From: Hallerella sp964397425 | Lineage (GTDB): Bacteria; Fibrobacterota; Fibrobacteria; Fibrobacterales; Fibrobacteraceae | Direction: 5' to 3' | DNA: 64,000 nt | Assembly (NCBI GenBank): GCA_964397425.1 | Contig: CAYNID010000008.1 | Location: 31,909-95,908, forward strand | In this document: in pieces, positions 24,653 through 34,391 of the stretch | Position numbering within the stretch: position 1 is the stretch's first letter | Layout of the letters: each line of letters opens with the position of its first letter | Translations under genes and position numbers: made by a program | Notes under the pieces: model-generated | The model's database searches: none | Seen by the model: the letters and a program-made list of their open reading frames with translations, nothing else | What the model was told of the DNA's origin: nothing

Positions 24653-25405
24653 TTAAAAATCGGACGTGGCGCCGCTGTCCTCGGGACCGTAATAACCGTT
24701 TTCTTCGACATTTGAATTTTCCGGTTCAAAAACTTGCGCCGGTTCTCCGTAATCATCGTCGGCAGACGATTCGCTGTCAGAAGATTCCGGTTCGAAGACA
24801 TCCGACGTGGATTCCGAAGACTCGGAGCCGGACGAAGATTCTTCATACTCCGAAACGGCGGCGTTTTCGGCTTCCGGCTCACGCAATTCGCCCGTGCTGC
24901 CGTACTTGCGTTTTTCTTCTTCGGTCAATTTATTGGTGAAGACTTCGACTTCCGGTTCCTGGTTCGCCCGTTCTTCTTCGCCAGCCATAATGCGCTGACC
25001 GCGTTCGAGAGTCCGCTTTATGCGCTCCTGGCGCATCTGTTCCAGGTTCGTGCCGACGTTCTTTTCTTCTTCGGAGACGATATACTTTTTATTGAAGTCG
25101 TCCAAAACCGGTTTGATGCCGATAAGACGCCCCTTGCCGTCGACCTTCCAGGGCATCCGCTTCAATGCGGAAATGCGGAGCCGGCTGGCCGCGACACGGT
25201 ATTCCTCTTTCATCAGGCCATTTTCATCCGTGATTTGATCCGCTTCTTCGGGAGTCACAAAATGCAACGCCTCCGGCCAATGTTCCGCCTGGGAATTGAC
25301 CGTAAATCCGACGAGCGCATCGTTGATTGCCGTAGGATCATTCGGCTCGACACTGGCGCAGCCGAAGAAACACGCTAAGATACAACCCAAGACCACCTTT
25401 TTCAT
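24653..25405 (-). CDS. acidic lipoprotein of unknown function
   Basis: A 250-residue predicted lipoprotein: MKKVVLGCILACFFGCASVE has a signal sequence and lipobox FFGC. A folded-looking region (about 20-150) with ALHFVTPEEADQITDENGLM and RIKTLERG-type helices precedes a disordered Ser/Glu/Asp-rich tail (about 185-250). No family is recognised. GGAGG seven bases before ATG 25405 supports the start, while the longer frame to 25534 runs into the next gene. It heads the cmk-rpsA operon, an odd place for an envelope protein. The acidic tail may be low-complexity filler at the cell surface. Confidence 0.75.
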   Translation of the reverse strand: MKKVVLGCILACFFGCASVEPNDPTAINDALVGFTVNSQAEHWPEALHFVTPEEADQITDENGLMKEEYRVAASRLRISALKRMPWKVDGKGRLIGIKPVLDDFNKKYIVSEEEKNVGTNLEQMRQERIKRTLERGQRIMAGEEERANQEPEVEVFTNKLTEEEKRKYGSTGELREPEAENAAVSEYEESSSGSESSESTSDVFEPESSDSESSADDDYGEPAQVFEPENSNVEENGYYGPEDSGATSDF

Positions 25406-25469
25406 CTCATGTCCTCCGAGATATTTTCGGTAGAAATATAACAAAAGGAATTTACAAAGAGAACCTGTA

Positions 25470-25497
25470 AAAAACGAAAAGTTCCCGAAGGAACATT
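25470..25497 (-). terminator. rho-independent terminator
   Basis: Stem GTTCC / GGGAAC with loop TTC, followed on the minus strand by TTTTCGTTTTTT. It closes the Wzi-like / U32 / 151-residue gene set. Confidence 0.8.
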
Positions 25498-25505
25498 TCT
25501 GACAG

Positions 25506-25961
25506 TCAACTGTGTGAAGCTTCGTATTCGGCAAGCGCCTTTTCGATGGGCGGAATCACCTGACTTGCGATTTTTTCAAAGAAAATGCACTGCGTTTTGA
25601 CGGTGACATCGCGGTGGCGGGCTGCGTGCTGCTTAATCCAGTCGGCGACGGCAGTTTGACGTTCTTTGGTGGAGCCGGCAATCGCCTTTTCAATGGATTG
25701 GCTTTGCCCTTCCATGTAACGACGCATATCAATGGGCATTTGCTTGTAGTAAAGATAAAGCTTGAGCAACTGGTGAATGTCGATGGCCTCGGCGAATTGC
25801 TTCATCTTCTCTTTTTTAAACTGGTACAAATCGGCAATGTTGTTCAAAATGTAGGGGAGGAACAATTGCTTCAAATAATCGAGCTTTCCTTCGGCGTACG
25901 CTTTGTCGAAGTCACGAAAAATTGTGCTTTGTTTGAATTCGTAATCGCAGGAATCTTCCAT
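25506..25961 (-). CDS. hypothetical protein, 151 residues
   Basis: A mostly helical soluble protein with no signal or membrane segment and no motif I recognise. Features visible: an acidic start (MEDSCDYEFKQ), the aromatic stretch LFLPYILNNIADLYQFKKE and LLKLYLYYKQMPIDMRRYME in the middle, and AADWIKQH-type helices before a Glu-rich end. It follows the U32 gene by 28 bases and precedes a terminator, so it is the last gene of that transcript. Normal codon use and a terminator right behind it support a real gene. Confidence 0.65.
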   Translation of the reverse strand: MEDSCDYEFKQSTIFRDFDKAYAEGKLDYLKQLFLPYILNNIADLYQFKKEKMKQFAEAIDIHQLLKLYLYYKQMPIDMRRYMEGQSQSIEKAIAGSTKERQTAVADWIKQHAARHRDVTVKTQCIFFEKIASQVIPPIEKALAEYEASHS

Positions 25962-25989
25962 AATCTTAATTTACTTAATGAACGGGGAT

Positions 25990-27291
25990 TCAATCTTTTT
26001 TCAGAACCAAAAATGCAAAATTTCCGAATTTTGTGCGCTCTATCACTTTGGAATCGAACTTGAGGAAGCCTTCTGTTCCCGGATGGAGCGTTTCCACGGG
26101 AACGCCTTTGCCATTTTTCATTTCGAGAACGGTCACTTCTTCGCGGATTTCCGGATCAAGCCAAAGCAAGCGGGAATTTTCTCCGATCCGGTTCTTGACG
26201 CGGACAAAGACGGAGCCGTCCTCTTCGACGCGAATGACCTGCGCGGCAACCGCACCTGTTTTCGAAGGTTCCTGAGTCATCTCGTAATTTTGCGGCAAAG
26301 GGCCTTTGATAAATCCAGGCATCCGACCGCGGCTGTCCGTATCGGAGATCAACTCCCGGGAAACAGACGGAACGCCTTCCCCTTTAAGTGCGGAATCAAT
26401 GGCCTTTCGGTAAGCCAAGACGACCGAAGCCAGGTAGTAGACGCTGCGCGTGCGCCCCTCGATTTTAAAACTCGCAAGACGCGCCCGAACCAATTCCGGA
26501 ATGGATTCCAACGCGCATAGATCCCGGCTGCTCATGAAGTAAGTTCCCCACCGGTCTTCGTCTAGCGCTATCCGCTCCGGGGACTTTTCGTCTTCTGGCA
26601 GGGAACGCTCCAAAAAGAACTCCCCTTCGTGAGGACGGTAATTGTCGGATTGGACTTCGGCATTGGCGAATAAACGGTAAGGCATCCGGCAGGAATTATT
26701 GCACATTCCCTGATTCGCATCGCGGTGCGCCGTCCAATTGCTGAGCATGCAACGTCCGGACATCGCCATGCACACGTTCCCATGGACAAAGACCTCGAAT
26801 TCGAGTTCCGGGCATTTTTCCTGAATTTCCAAAACTTCGACAAGGCGCAGTTCCCGTGAAAGGATAATTCGAGAAACTCCCAACGACTGCCAGAATTTGG
26901 CCGTGAGATAATTTGTCGTATTCGCCTGCACGGACAAGTGGACGGGCAATGAGGGAAATTCCCTGCGCAAAAAGTCAACTATCCCCGGATCGGCGACGAT
27001 AACCGCATCCGGATTCAGCCGGCACGCCTCGGACAACGCCTTTTGAAATGGGGCGACTTTTGAATTGTGGGCAATGACATTGCTTGTCAGGTAAAATTTT
27101 TTCCCTTTGGCGTGGCAAAGTGAAATTCCCTTTTCGAGATCTTCCAACGAGCGGAAACCATTTTCCCGGGCGCGGAGAGAAAACGCCGGTTGCCCGGCAT
27201 AAACCGCATCTGCGCCATAAGCCAAAGCGTATTCCAAGCGCGTCAAATCTCCTGCCGGAGCCAACAATTCCGGCTGATAATCATTCACCAT
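25990..27291 (-). CDS. peptidase U32 family protein (tRNA/rRNA hydroxylation type)
   Basis: A 433-residue U32 family protein. It has ELLAPAGDLTRLEYALAYGA at the start, VHLSVQANTTNY, and the Cys-containing signature FVHGNVCMAMSGRCMLSNW followed by NQGMCNNSCRMPY. These cysteines match the cluster-binding set of TrhP/RlhA-type members, which take part in prephenate-dependent 5-hydroxylation of tRNA uridine or rRNA cytidine. The older collagenase label of the family is doubtful. The first bases overlap the end of the outer-membrane barrel gene by 7 nucleotides, so they are co-translated. The exact RNA target cannot be told. Confidence 0.85.
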   Translation of the reverse strand: MVNDYQPELLAPAGDLTRLEYALAYGADAVYAGQPAFSLRARENGFRSLEDLEKGISLCHAKGKKFYLTSNVIAHNSKVAPFQKALSEACRLNPDAVIVADPGIVDFLRREFPSLPVHLSVQANTTNYLTAKFWQSLGVSRIILSRELRLVEVLEIQEKCPELEFEVFVHGNVCMAMSGRCMLSNWTAHRDANQGMCNNSCRMPYRLFANAEVQSDNYRPHEGEFFLERSLPEDEKSPERIALDEDRWGTYFMSSRDLCALESIPELVRARLASFKIEGRTRSVYYLASVVLAYRKAIDSALKGEGVPSVSRELISDTDSRGRMPGFIKGPLPQNYEMTQEPSKTGAVAAQVIRVEEDGSVFVRVKNRIGENSRLLWLDPEIREEVTVLEMKNGKGVPVETLHPGTEGFLKFDSKVIERTKFGNFAFLVLKKD

Positions 27292-28772
27292 TTGAATCCG
27301 ATCCTCGTGTAAATTTTTTCATCGTGGAAAAGCGTCAATTCCAAACTGTAAAAAAGATAATCGCCGTCATAGCTTATCGCCGGAGAAAGGGAATACTCCA
27401 TTTTAGCACCATCGATAAACTTTTTGGGGAGCTTGTAATGCCCGGAAGTGGGCGTCGTATCGTTGATGGCGCTGCCGTAATCGGAACCTTTCCAAAGCCA
27501 CGTGTTTCGGATGTTCACGTTGACGCGTTTGGCGAACCTGCCATACACAGCAAAATCGATCGTTTGACTGTTGGGCCCATTCGGATTGCCGAGAGGCTCT
27601 CCCAAATTTGCCGCTTGAGCCGTATTTTGGTGAAAGTGGCTGTAAACATAAGGCTCCACTCGAGCATATTCCGCAATCATTCCCGCTTCGAGCGTTTTAC
27701 CCGCCAAGGAAAAATCCTTGCCGATTTGCACACCTGCCATCCACGCCCATTTCGCTTCGATATTGTCGTTGTTGATCAAACTGATGGGACTTTCAAAATC
27801 ATCGATATAAAATTCCGTATAAATTCGCGCCAAATTGAAAAGCCGGTAGTTCGCGTCAAAGGACAACGCTCCATTATTGTTGTTTTCTGAAAAATTTCCC
27901 TTTTCCATGAACAGCGGCACGATGGGAACAAAAAGCCACGGTTTGTTTTCATTGTAAAGGATTTGCGTTTCGCTCATGCCCAAGACAAGATTTCCCAAAT
28001 TCAGTTCATAACGGTGCGCGTAAAGGTTTCGGTCATTCGTATTTTTTGAACTCATGCTGTTGGGAAATATCCTCAGGTCGCCGTATAGGCTGATTACAGA
28101 TAACGGTCCGACATGAAATTCAAACGACAACGTATTGTAGGGAAGCGCAAACTGATTGAGGGTGAGATTGTTGTAATAGCCGGGACCGAAATGGAAGACA
28201 TCCCGGGCAAGCATCAAACGTCCGAATCCCATGTTCACGGCGAACATTCCCCGGTAACGCGCGTAACTGGTGTACTCCACCCCATCGTTGTTCTCTTCTT
28301 TTTGAAACTCCACGAATTCACCGTCGAACGATTTCGGGTAATCGGCAAAATGATTTTCGACATAAATTCGGGCATCGATCATGAATTCTACGGAATCGCG
28401 GTATCCGCGCAAATAAAGTCCGCCGTCAAGTCCCGGCCAAATCGTATCGCCCAACGTTTCACCCCCGCGATAGTCAACGCCGCCGACAAGGCTTGCTGCA
28501 ATGGCCTGTTTGTCATCTTGATAGTTCAACAGGGCCCGCTTTTCATTTTCCGCAAAATTCTTGCGCCAATTCGAATCCCGCCGCGGATAATAAAACATTT
28601 GCCCAGCCCCCAGCGTTTGCCGATGATATTCAAACAAAAGCGGAGTCGTCTCCAATTGTTTTAAATTCCTCGACCGCTCACTTGAAAAAACAGGCGATTC
28701 CGCAAAAACAGCAGCGGAAAAAAGTATGGCCGTTCCAACAAAGGCTTTGAAAATTCGATTCAAAAAATCCAT
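27285..28772 (-). CDS. outer-membrane beta-barrel protein, possibly Wzi/capsule-assembly type
   Basis: A 495-residue protein with a signal peptide (1-24). It has alternating aromatic strands throughout, for example FGRLMLARDVFHFGPGYYNN, DANYRLFNLARIYTEFYIDD, and a C-terminal strand ending RIGFKW with a terminal aromatic, as expected of outer-membrane barrels. The block around MLARDVFHFGPG, and the segment order, suggest the capsule-assembly Wzi-like family, but I hold this loosely. No capsule or LPS genes lie nearby. It is the first gene of the transcript with the U32 gene, overlapping it by 7 bases. Confidence 0.65.
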   Translation of the reverse strand: MDFLNRIFKAFVGTAILFSAAVFAESPVFSSERSRNLKQLETTPLLFEYHRQTLGAGQMFYYPRRDSNWRKNFAENEKRALLNYQDDKQAIAASLVGGVDYRGGETLGDTIWPGLDGGLYLRGYRDSVEFMIDARIYVENHFADYPKSFDGEFVEFQKEENNDGVEYTSYARYRGMFAVNMGFGRLMLARDVFHFGPGYYNNLTLNQFALPYNTLSFEFHVGPLSVISLYGDLRIFPNSMSSKNTNDRNLYAHRYELNLGNLVLGMSETQILYNENKPWLFVPIVPLFMEKGNFSENNNNGALSFDANYRLFNLARIYTEFYIDDFESPISLINNDNIEAKWAWMAGVQIGKDFSLAGKTLEAGMIAEYARVEPYVYSHFHQNTAQAANLGEPLGNPNGPNSQTIDFAVYGRFAKRVNVNIRNTWLWKGSDYGSAINDTTPTSGHYKLPKKFIDGAKMEYSLSPAISYDGDYLFYSLELTLFHDEKIYTRIGFKW

Positions 28773-28811
28773 TGCGGAAAATTACAAAAATAATCGGAGC
28801 ATCCTATTCGG

Positions 28812-28848
28812 CAAAAAGAAGACGGGAACGTTTCCGTCTCTTCTTGCG
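28812..28848 (-). terminator. terminator after recD
   Basis: Imperfect stem GAAGAGACGG / CCGTCTTC around AAACGTTC, then TTTTTG on the minus strand, 13 bases past the recD stop. It closes the recC-recB-recD operon. Confidence 0.75.
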
Positions 28849-28860
28849 TTTTTCGCCCGA

Positions 28861-30897
28861 TTATTCCTCGCCGGCAAAGATTCCCGTATCCCGATGAATC
28901 AAACGTTCTTGCGCTTCTTTCAAGCGTTCCATCGAAGAAACCAGAGTCAAGCTTCCCGATTTTTCCCCGCCCATTTTCACCCGGGTCACTCCCGTATAAA
29001 GGATTTGCCGATTCAAAAGGGGATGACCGCTCCGGAGCGGCAAAAACATCAAAATGTTCGCATAGCCGGAACCTTGGGATTTGTGCACGGTTATGGCAAA
29101 TGCCGTATCAAAGACGTCACTTGAAAACAGCGAAAGCGGATAACAGGGATAACTTTCGCCGCATCGAAGCATCAGGTAATCCACACCAGCCTCATCTTTG
29201 ACGACAACGCCCGAATCCCCGTTATACAGTCCAAATGAATTCTGGTTGCGCGTGAACATCAAAATCTGTCCCGGAAAATACAGAGAATCATCGGAAGCCT
29301 GTTTTCGACAGTTCCAAAGTTCACTACAAATTTCCCGGTTGATGTTTTCAACTCCCAAAACGCCTCGCCTTTCTGAAGAAAGGATGCGCGCCTTTTCTGC
29401 GGCACTCCAAAGTTCTCGCCGTGATTTCAGCTCTTCTTCTGAACTGTTTTCTTCGGCGGGGTGGACGCATTCCGCAAGCCCAAGCAGCTCTTTGCAAAAA
29501 GCTTCGGTCCATTTTTGAAGAATCGTCCGCAGCCGATTTTCCATTTCCTGTCGAGGAATACCTGTTCCCTCTTCCGTCAAAGAAACGAAGCGGACGAAGT
29601 TTTCGTCGGATTGCCAAGAAATGTTTGCATTTTCCCACAGGGAAATGCCTCCGCAATCCCGGATGGAATTTTCAATCGCCTCCCCTTCTCCTTGAATCGC
29701 CCTGGCAAAACGTCCGATTTCAGATTGGTCCGAAAAACGGTTGGATTCCGTCAATTGCACCACCGCATCACGGCGAAGTTCCAAAAGTTCGCCAAGAACA
29801 GCCCCTGCATCCACAGAGGGAAGCTGGTCTTTATCGCCCAAGACAAACAGCCTGTATTGTGAAGTATCTGCCGGCAGTGCGCTGACGAATGCGGCAAAGA
29901 GTCCCAAATCAATCATGCTGGCTTCATCAACGACAAAAATGGACTTGTCGGGGAAACGGTTCTTTTCGTTGTAAGAAAATTTATTTTGAGCAGGATTGAA
30001 TTTCAACAAACGGTGCATCGTTTGCCCGTCAACCTGGCTGAATTTCTTTACGATTTCCGGATAATTTGCCCGGGCTTCGTCAGAAATTTCTTCTAAGTTC
30101 ATGGATTCTTTTAACCGATTGGCGGCTTTGCCGCTCGGAGCGACAAAATAGAGATTCCAGGTTCGCATTTCCGGATTTTCTTGCAACAATTTCCACAGCA
30201 AGAATTGCACGACAGTCGTCTTTCCGGTTCCCGGCCCTCCCGTGATAATCAAATTGGATGAGAGACCGCAAAGAATCGCCTTGATTTGCGCGGATTTCAA
30301 ACGAATCGGGGAACGCGAAGATACAATTTTTTGAATTTCCGCTTCTCCACGCTGCAAATCCGCATCTGAAATTTCCGGCAATTGTTGGAACACCGCATTT
30401 TCTGCCGTTTTGGAAAATACACGGCAAATGATTTCTTTGTCCATCCAGTATTTTTCAGCAAATAGCCACGGTTCTCCCTGGACCTTTTGAATCCGCATTG
30501 GAAGCGCGGAAAATTTTCCATTTTCCAAAGTCATCGACATCAGGTCGGCGCAGCCTTTCTGAAAAACAGGAAGAAAATCCTCTGCAGACGGAAAACGTTC
30601 CTGAACGGCGATTTCCCGTTCCTTCGCCTGGATAATGAGACCATTCCATTTTTCTTTCCATTTTTCAAGCAATATGTTTGGATTCATCGAAATGCACGTG
30701 TTGCCGTCATTCAACAAGGAAAAGTAAACCAGAAGAACCTTTTGCGCATCCAGCGAAAGTTCCGAATCGTTTCCATTCGGAGATTCCTTTTGCATGTCGG
30801 CGAGCATTTTTACCAGCTTCAAATTCAGCGGAGCCGTTCCGCGAATGGAATGCAATACGCCAAAGAAAGATTCCAGTGTTCCGTCAATCGTTTCCAT
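28861..30897 (-). CDS. recD: exodeoxyribonuclease V alpha subunit RecD
   Basis: A 678-residue SF1B helicase that drives the 5'-3' motor of RecBCD. An N-terminal RecC-contact region (1-170) precedes the helicase: Walker A IITGGPGTGKTTVVQF, FVAPSGKAANRL, FVVDEASMIDLGLFAAF (motif II), FVLGDKDQLPSVDAGAVLG (motif III) and, near the end, AFAITVHKSQGSGYANIL (motif V/VI region). Length is somewhat greater than E. coli RecD (608). GAGGT lies seven bases before the ATG, 8 bases after the recB stop. With recB and recC it repairs double-strand breaks and degrades foreign linear DNA. Confidence 0.94.
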   Translation of the reverse strand: METIDGTLESFFGVLHSIRGTAPLNLKLVKMLADMQKESPNGNDSELSLDAQKVLLVYFSLLNDGNTCISMNPNILLEKWKEKWNGLIIQAKEREIAVQERFPSAEDFLPVFQKGCADLMSMTLENGKFSALPMRIQKVQGEPWLFAEKYWMDKEIICRVFSKTAENAVFQQLPEISDADLQRGEAEIQKIVSSRSPIRLKSAQIKAILCGLSSNLIITGGPGTGKTTVVQFLLWKLLQENPEMRTWNLYFVAPSGKAANRLKESMNLEEISDEARANYPEIVKKFSQVDGQTMHRLLKFNPAQNKFSYNEKNRFPDKSIFVVDEASMIDLGLFAAFVSALPADTSQYRLFVLGDKDQLPSVDAGAVLGELLELRRDAVVQLTESNRFSDQSEIGRFARAIQGEGEAIENSIRDCGGISLWENANISWQSDENFVRFVSLTEEGTGIPRQEMENRLRTILQKWTEAFCKELLGLAECVHPAEENSSEEELKSRRELWSAAEKARILSSERRGVLGVENINREICSELWNCRKQASDDSLYFPGQILMFTRNQNSFGLYNGDSGVVVKDEAGVDYLMLRCGESYPCYPLSLFSSDVFDTAFAITVHKSQGSGYANILMFLPLRSGHPLLNRQILYTGVTRVKMGGEKSGSLTLVSSMERLKEAQERLIHRDTGIFAGEE

Positions 30898-30905
30898 TTT
30901 TCACC

Positions 30906-33900
30906 TCAAAAATTTTCTTGTCCACCCATCAAAAGTTCAACTTGTTCAAACGCCTTTTTCAATGCCGCAAAACTGTTCCACGTTTGCGCATACAGCCCGG
31001 AAGATTTCCCCGAACGGCAGCCGCGGACAAAGACGTAATAGACGCCACCAAAATGCTGATTGAAAATTTCTTCTTCGCTTTTTTCCGGGTAAAAAGTCTT
31101 TAACCAGCGCATTAAACAATACGCATAAAGTACCCGCTGAACGGCATATTCCGAATCCACTTTTTCCTGGGTTCCTTCGGCATTGTAATTTTCCAGCACG
31201 TCCGATTTCCAGTCCAAAATGGAATAATACTCTCCGCGTTTAAAGAGCAGATCCATAAATCCTTTGCAGTAATTTTTTAACGTTTCCGATTCTCCGGCAT
31301 TCAAATGGAAGCTCATTTCTGCCACCCGGTCCGACGTTTTCAACGTTTTCAGGGAGAACATTTTTTTCGTCCAATCGCTCCCGTGAATTTCAGGAAATTC
31401 CGCATTCATCGTATTCCACGCAAAACATGCCGATTGGCGGATCCAGTCCGGGTGATTTTTCACATTGAACGCCTGAGATTCAAATTGTCTTTTCACCAAA
31501 TTCAAAAGAGAATCGTCTTTCATGGCGATTTGGGAATTTTCCAAGTTTCCAATTCTTTCAAAATCCATTTCTTCGAACATTTGGTGCAGCGCATTGCCGA
31601 GACGGTTTCCTTTCGGATAATTTTCTCTTTCCGGCAAGGCGTTTTCTTCTACGACAGGATCTTTTTCCAACAAGAATCGAACCGGAGAAGCGTCTATTTC
31701 TTTCACCCATTTTTTCGTTTCAATTCCAAGACTTTCTCCATCTTCCGCAGTCCACATTTTCCCCTCGACAGAATAATTGTTTCTGTCCATTTTCCCGGAA
31801 AGCGATGAATACGAATGCTGAGAAATGATTTTTTCCGCAATGGAACCATTTATTTTTCGAATGTGTTCTGCAGAAGACTCCTCGTCATTTTCCTGCATTT
31901 TTTTCAACTCTTTAACAGTTTTCTTGAGCTCCCGCGATTTCGTTTTCCAGCCCGACAACAAAGGCATTCCCGACAGATCTTCGAATTGCGTTAAACTTTT
32001 CACTTTTTCCAACGCGTTTTTCAAAAACGAAAAGTTCTTTTCTTTAGAGTTCTTCTTATCCGACCAAATATTCGTATAATACGGCAAAATCAACACCGAT
32101 TCTGCCCGGGTAAAATCCACATAGAAGAGGCGGCGCCATTCTTCGAGCTCTTCCACCTTCCGTTCTTCTTTAGCGTTCTTTGTCAAACCGAAAACTTTAT
32201 CGTCCTCATTTTCCCGATAAACAAATGGAGGGAGTTGGTCGTTCCGCAAGTTCTTGAATCCGGCGACAGAAATCACAATCGGGAACTGCAGCCCTTTAGA
32301 AGCGTGAATGGTCATCACCTGAACTGCATCCAACGTGTCTGAACCTTTAGAAACTAAATTGCCGTCTTCGTCATCGGCATTTTCAGAATCAATTGAAAGA
32401 CCTTTCAAATGATTGATGACTTCTTCCAATCCAATGCGGTTCTGATACAGATAATCAAAAACATAAGCGCCGATCTGTTTGATTTTCGCCAACGATTGCA
32501 ACTTGGAATAATCGCACAGATATTTGTCGATTTCCGTTTCGGCGTAGATACTTTCCTGAAGTTCCGCAAACCGGCGACGTTTCACCAAATTACGCCAACG
32601 TTTGAACTTGCGGATTTCCGGATTATTGGGATTGTCGAAAATTTCATTTTTCACCGTTCCAAAATCAAAGCGGAAAAAGTCCGAAACCAAAGCGGCATTC
32701 AAAAATTTGCGGTTTGCCCCTGAAAAATCGGGAGCGTCGATGGCGCACAAAAGCGCAATCCACTGTTGCACTTCGCGCCCTTTGAACAAATTGGAATCTT
32801 TATAGCGGACAAAGGGAATTCCGGCATCCTTCATCGCTTTTTCCATATTTTCCATTTCGGTACGGGTACGCGCCAAAACGGCAATATCCGAAAATTTGAT
32901 ATTGACAAATGCTTGGGCATCTTTGTTGTAATATTGCAAAGCGGTTTTGCCCGATTTGTCTTCCTTCATCAAGTCAACGATCTTCGTGACCGCATACCGG
33001 GCAAATTCATCGCCGGCCCGCTTTGAATCTTTGGTTTCCGAAGTCTGCGCCACAAAGACAGCAGGACATTCTTTCCCATTCCACGTTGGCTCTTTTATTT
33101 TTCCCGAACAGTTTGATTTTTGAAACGCAAAGGAATCTGACGATGGAGAGGAAGATGCTTCACTTGAATTTTTAAAAAAGTCTCCGGAAAACAGTTCATT
33201 GCAAAAGTTCACCATCGATTCTGTTGAACGGTAATTCGTCTTCAGGACCAATTTTTCGCCCTTTTCCGCAATCGCCTGAATGGCGCTCAAGTACACATTC
33301 AAATCGGCGCCCTGAAAGGAATAAATGGACTGCTTCGGATCCCCGACAACGATGATGTTGTTTTTGTCGCTGTCCAAAAAAACCGTTTTGAAAATATCCC
33401 ATTGCGCCTGATTCGTATCCTGAAATTCATCGACAATGGCATAACGATACTGTTCTCGGAGTTTTTGGCAAAGAGGCGTTGCGGCGTTTTCCGTTGAAAC
33501 GACAGCCTTTCGAACCTGTGAAATCATGTCGTTAAACGATTGCACCCTGTTCAATTCTTTTTGCTTTTGAAATTCTTCTTTGACCGATTCAAAATGCGCC
33601 CGGATAAAAACATTTCGCAGGGCGTCTTTTTCTTGAAAACCTTTTTGATCCAAAAAGAATTCCAACAATTCTTGCAATTCCGGAGAATCCGCTTGGAGCA
33701 ATTTCGATCCAACCGTTGTCGCTGTCGCAGAAGCATTCAAAATGGACTCAATCAAACCGTCTACCGGGAACGTTTTCGCTTTAGCAGGATCTTTAATGTT
33801 TTGGCGAGTGAAAGCCTTGTATTCTTTTTTGCGATACAGTTGCAAGCGATTCCATTTTTCGAACCACGGATCCCATTTCCATTCGCCGTCCATTTTCTGA

Positions 33901-34391
33901 AGCGCTCCACCCATAATGGAACGGACATCTTTCACTTCCAAATGATTTTGGACAATTTCCTGAGACCATTTGTCCCGGATATTTTTATCAATCAAATGAA
34001 AAGAAAGATCTTCAGTCACCATATCCAAGACAAAAGGAGCTCCCGCTTCATAAGCAAAATCGCGAAGTGTTTTTTGGCAAAAAGAATGAATTGTACCGAT
34101 TGTCGCGGAATCAATTCCGCCAAGCGCCTTCGCCACCCGCTTTTTTTCTTCGTCAGAGAGTTCCTGAGCTCTCTCCTCGCTCAGTGCTTTACGGATGCGG
34201 TTGCGAAGTTCTCCGGCGGCCTTTTCCGTGTAAGTCACCAGCAATATTTTTTCTAACGGAATCCCTGCCTTGACCAACTTCGCCACGATATTTTTTATCG
34301 TAAACGTCTTTCCCGTTCCCGCCGACGCTTCAATGCAGTAATTCTTGTTCAATTGAAATTCGTCAATTTGAAATTCTTTCATTTCTGGCAT
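30906..34391 (-). CDS. recB: exodeoxyribonuclease V beta subunit RecB
   Basis: A 1161-residue RecB. The N-terminal SF1A helicase has Walker A IEASAGTGKTFTIKNIV, RYAIVDEFQDTNQAQWDIF (motif II), VVGDPKQSIYSFQGADL (motif III) and DAVQVMTIHASKGLQFPIV (motif V). The C-terminal RecB-family nuclease domain has YSILDWKSDVLENY, which contains the Asp and Lys of the active site. Length matches the family (about 1180). The ATG at 34391 overlaps the end of recC by 13 bases; the open frame to 34493 is inside recC and lacks homology. It works as the 3'-5' motor and nuclease of RecBCD. Confidence 0.95.
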   Translation of the reverse strand: MPEMKEFQIDEFQLNKNYCIEASAGTGKTFTIKNIVAKLVKAGIPLEKILLVTYTEKAAGELRNRIRKALSEERAQELSDEEKKRVAKALGGIDSATIGTIHSFCQKTLRDFAYEAGAPFVLDMVTEDLSFHLIDKNIRDKWSQEIVQNHLEVKDVRSIMGGALQKMDGEWKWDPWFEKWNRLQLYRKKEYKAFTRQNIKDPAKAKTFPVDGLIESILNASATATTVGSKLLQADSPELQELLEFFLDQKGFQEKDALRNVFIRAHFESVKEEFQKQKELNRVQSFNDMISQVRKAVVSTENAATPLCQKLREQYRYAIVDEFQDTNQAQWDIFKTVFLDSDKNNIIVVGDPKQSIYSFQGADLNVYLSAIQAIAEKGEKLVLKTNYRSTESMVNFCNELFSGDFFKNSSEASSSPSSDSFAFQKSNCSGKIKEPTWNGKECPAVFVAQTSETKDSKRAGDEFARYAVTKIVDLMKEDKSGKTALQYYNKDAQAFVNIKFSDIAVLARTRTEMENMEKAMKDAGIPFVRYKDSNLFKGREVQQWIALLCAIDAPDFSGANRKFLNAALVSDFFRFDFGTVKNEIFDNPNNPEIRKFKRWRNLVKRRRFAELQESIYAETEIDKYLCDYSKLQSLAKIKQIGAYVFDYLYQNRIGLEEVINHLKGLSIDSENADDEDGNLVSKGSDTLDAVQVMTIHASKGLQFPIVISVAGFKNLRNDQLPPFVYRENEDDKVFGLTKNAKEERKVEELEEWRRLFYVDFTRAESVLILPYYTNIWSDKKNSKEKNFSFLKNALEKVKSLTQFEDLSGMPLLSGWKTKSRELKKTVKELKKMQENDEESSAEHIRKINGSIAEKIISQHSYSSLSGKMDRNNYSVEGKMWTAEDGESLGIETKKWVKEIDASPVRFLLEKDPVVEENALPERENYPKGNRLGNALHQMFEEMDFERIGNLENSQIAMKDDSLLNLVKRQFESQAFNVKNHPDWIRQSACFAWNTMNAEFPEIHGSDWTKKMFSLKTLKTSDRVAEMSFHLNAGESETLKNYCKGFMDLLFKRGEYYSILDWKSDVLENYNAEGTQEKVDSEYAVQRVLYAYCLMRWLKTFYPEKSEEEIFNQHFGGVYYVFVRGCRSGKSSGLYAQTWNSFAALKKAFEQVELLMGGQENF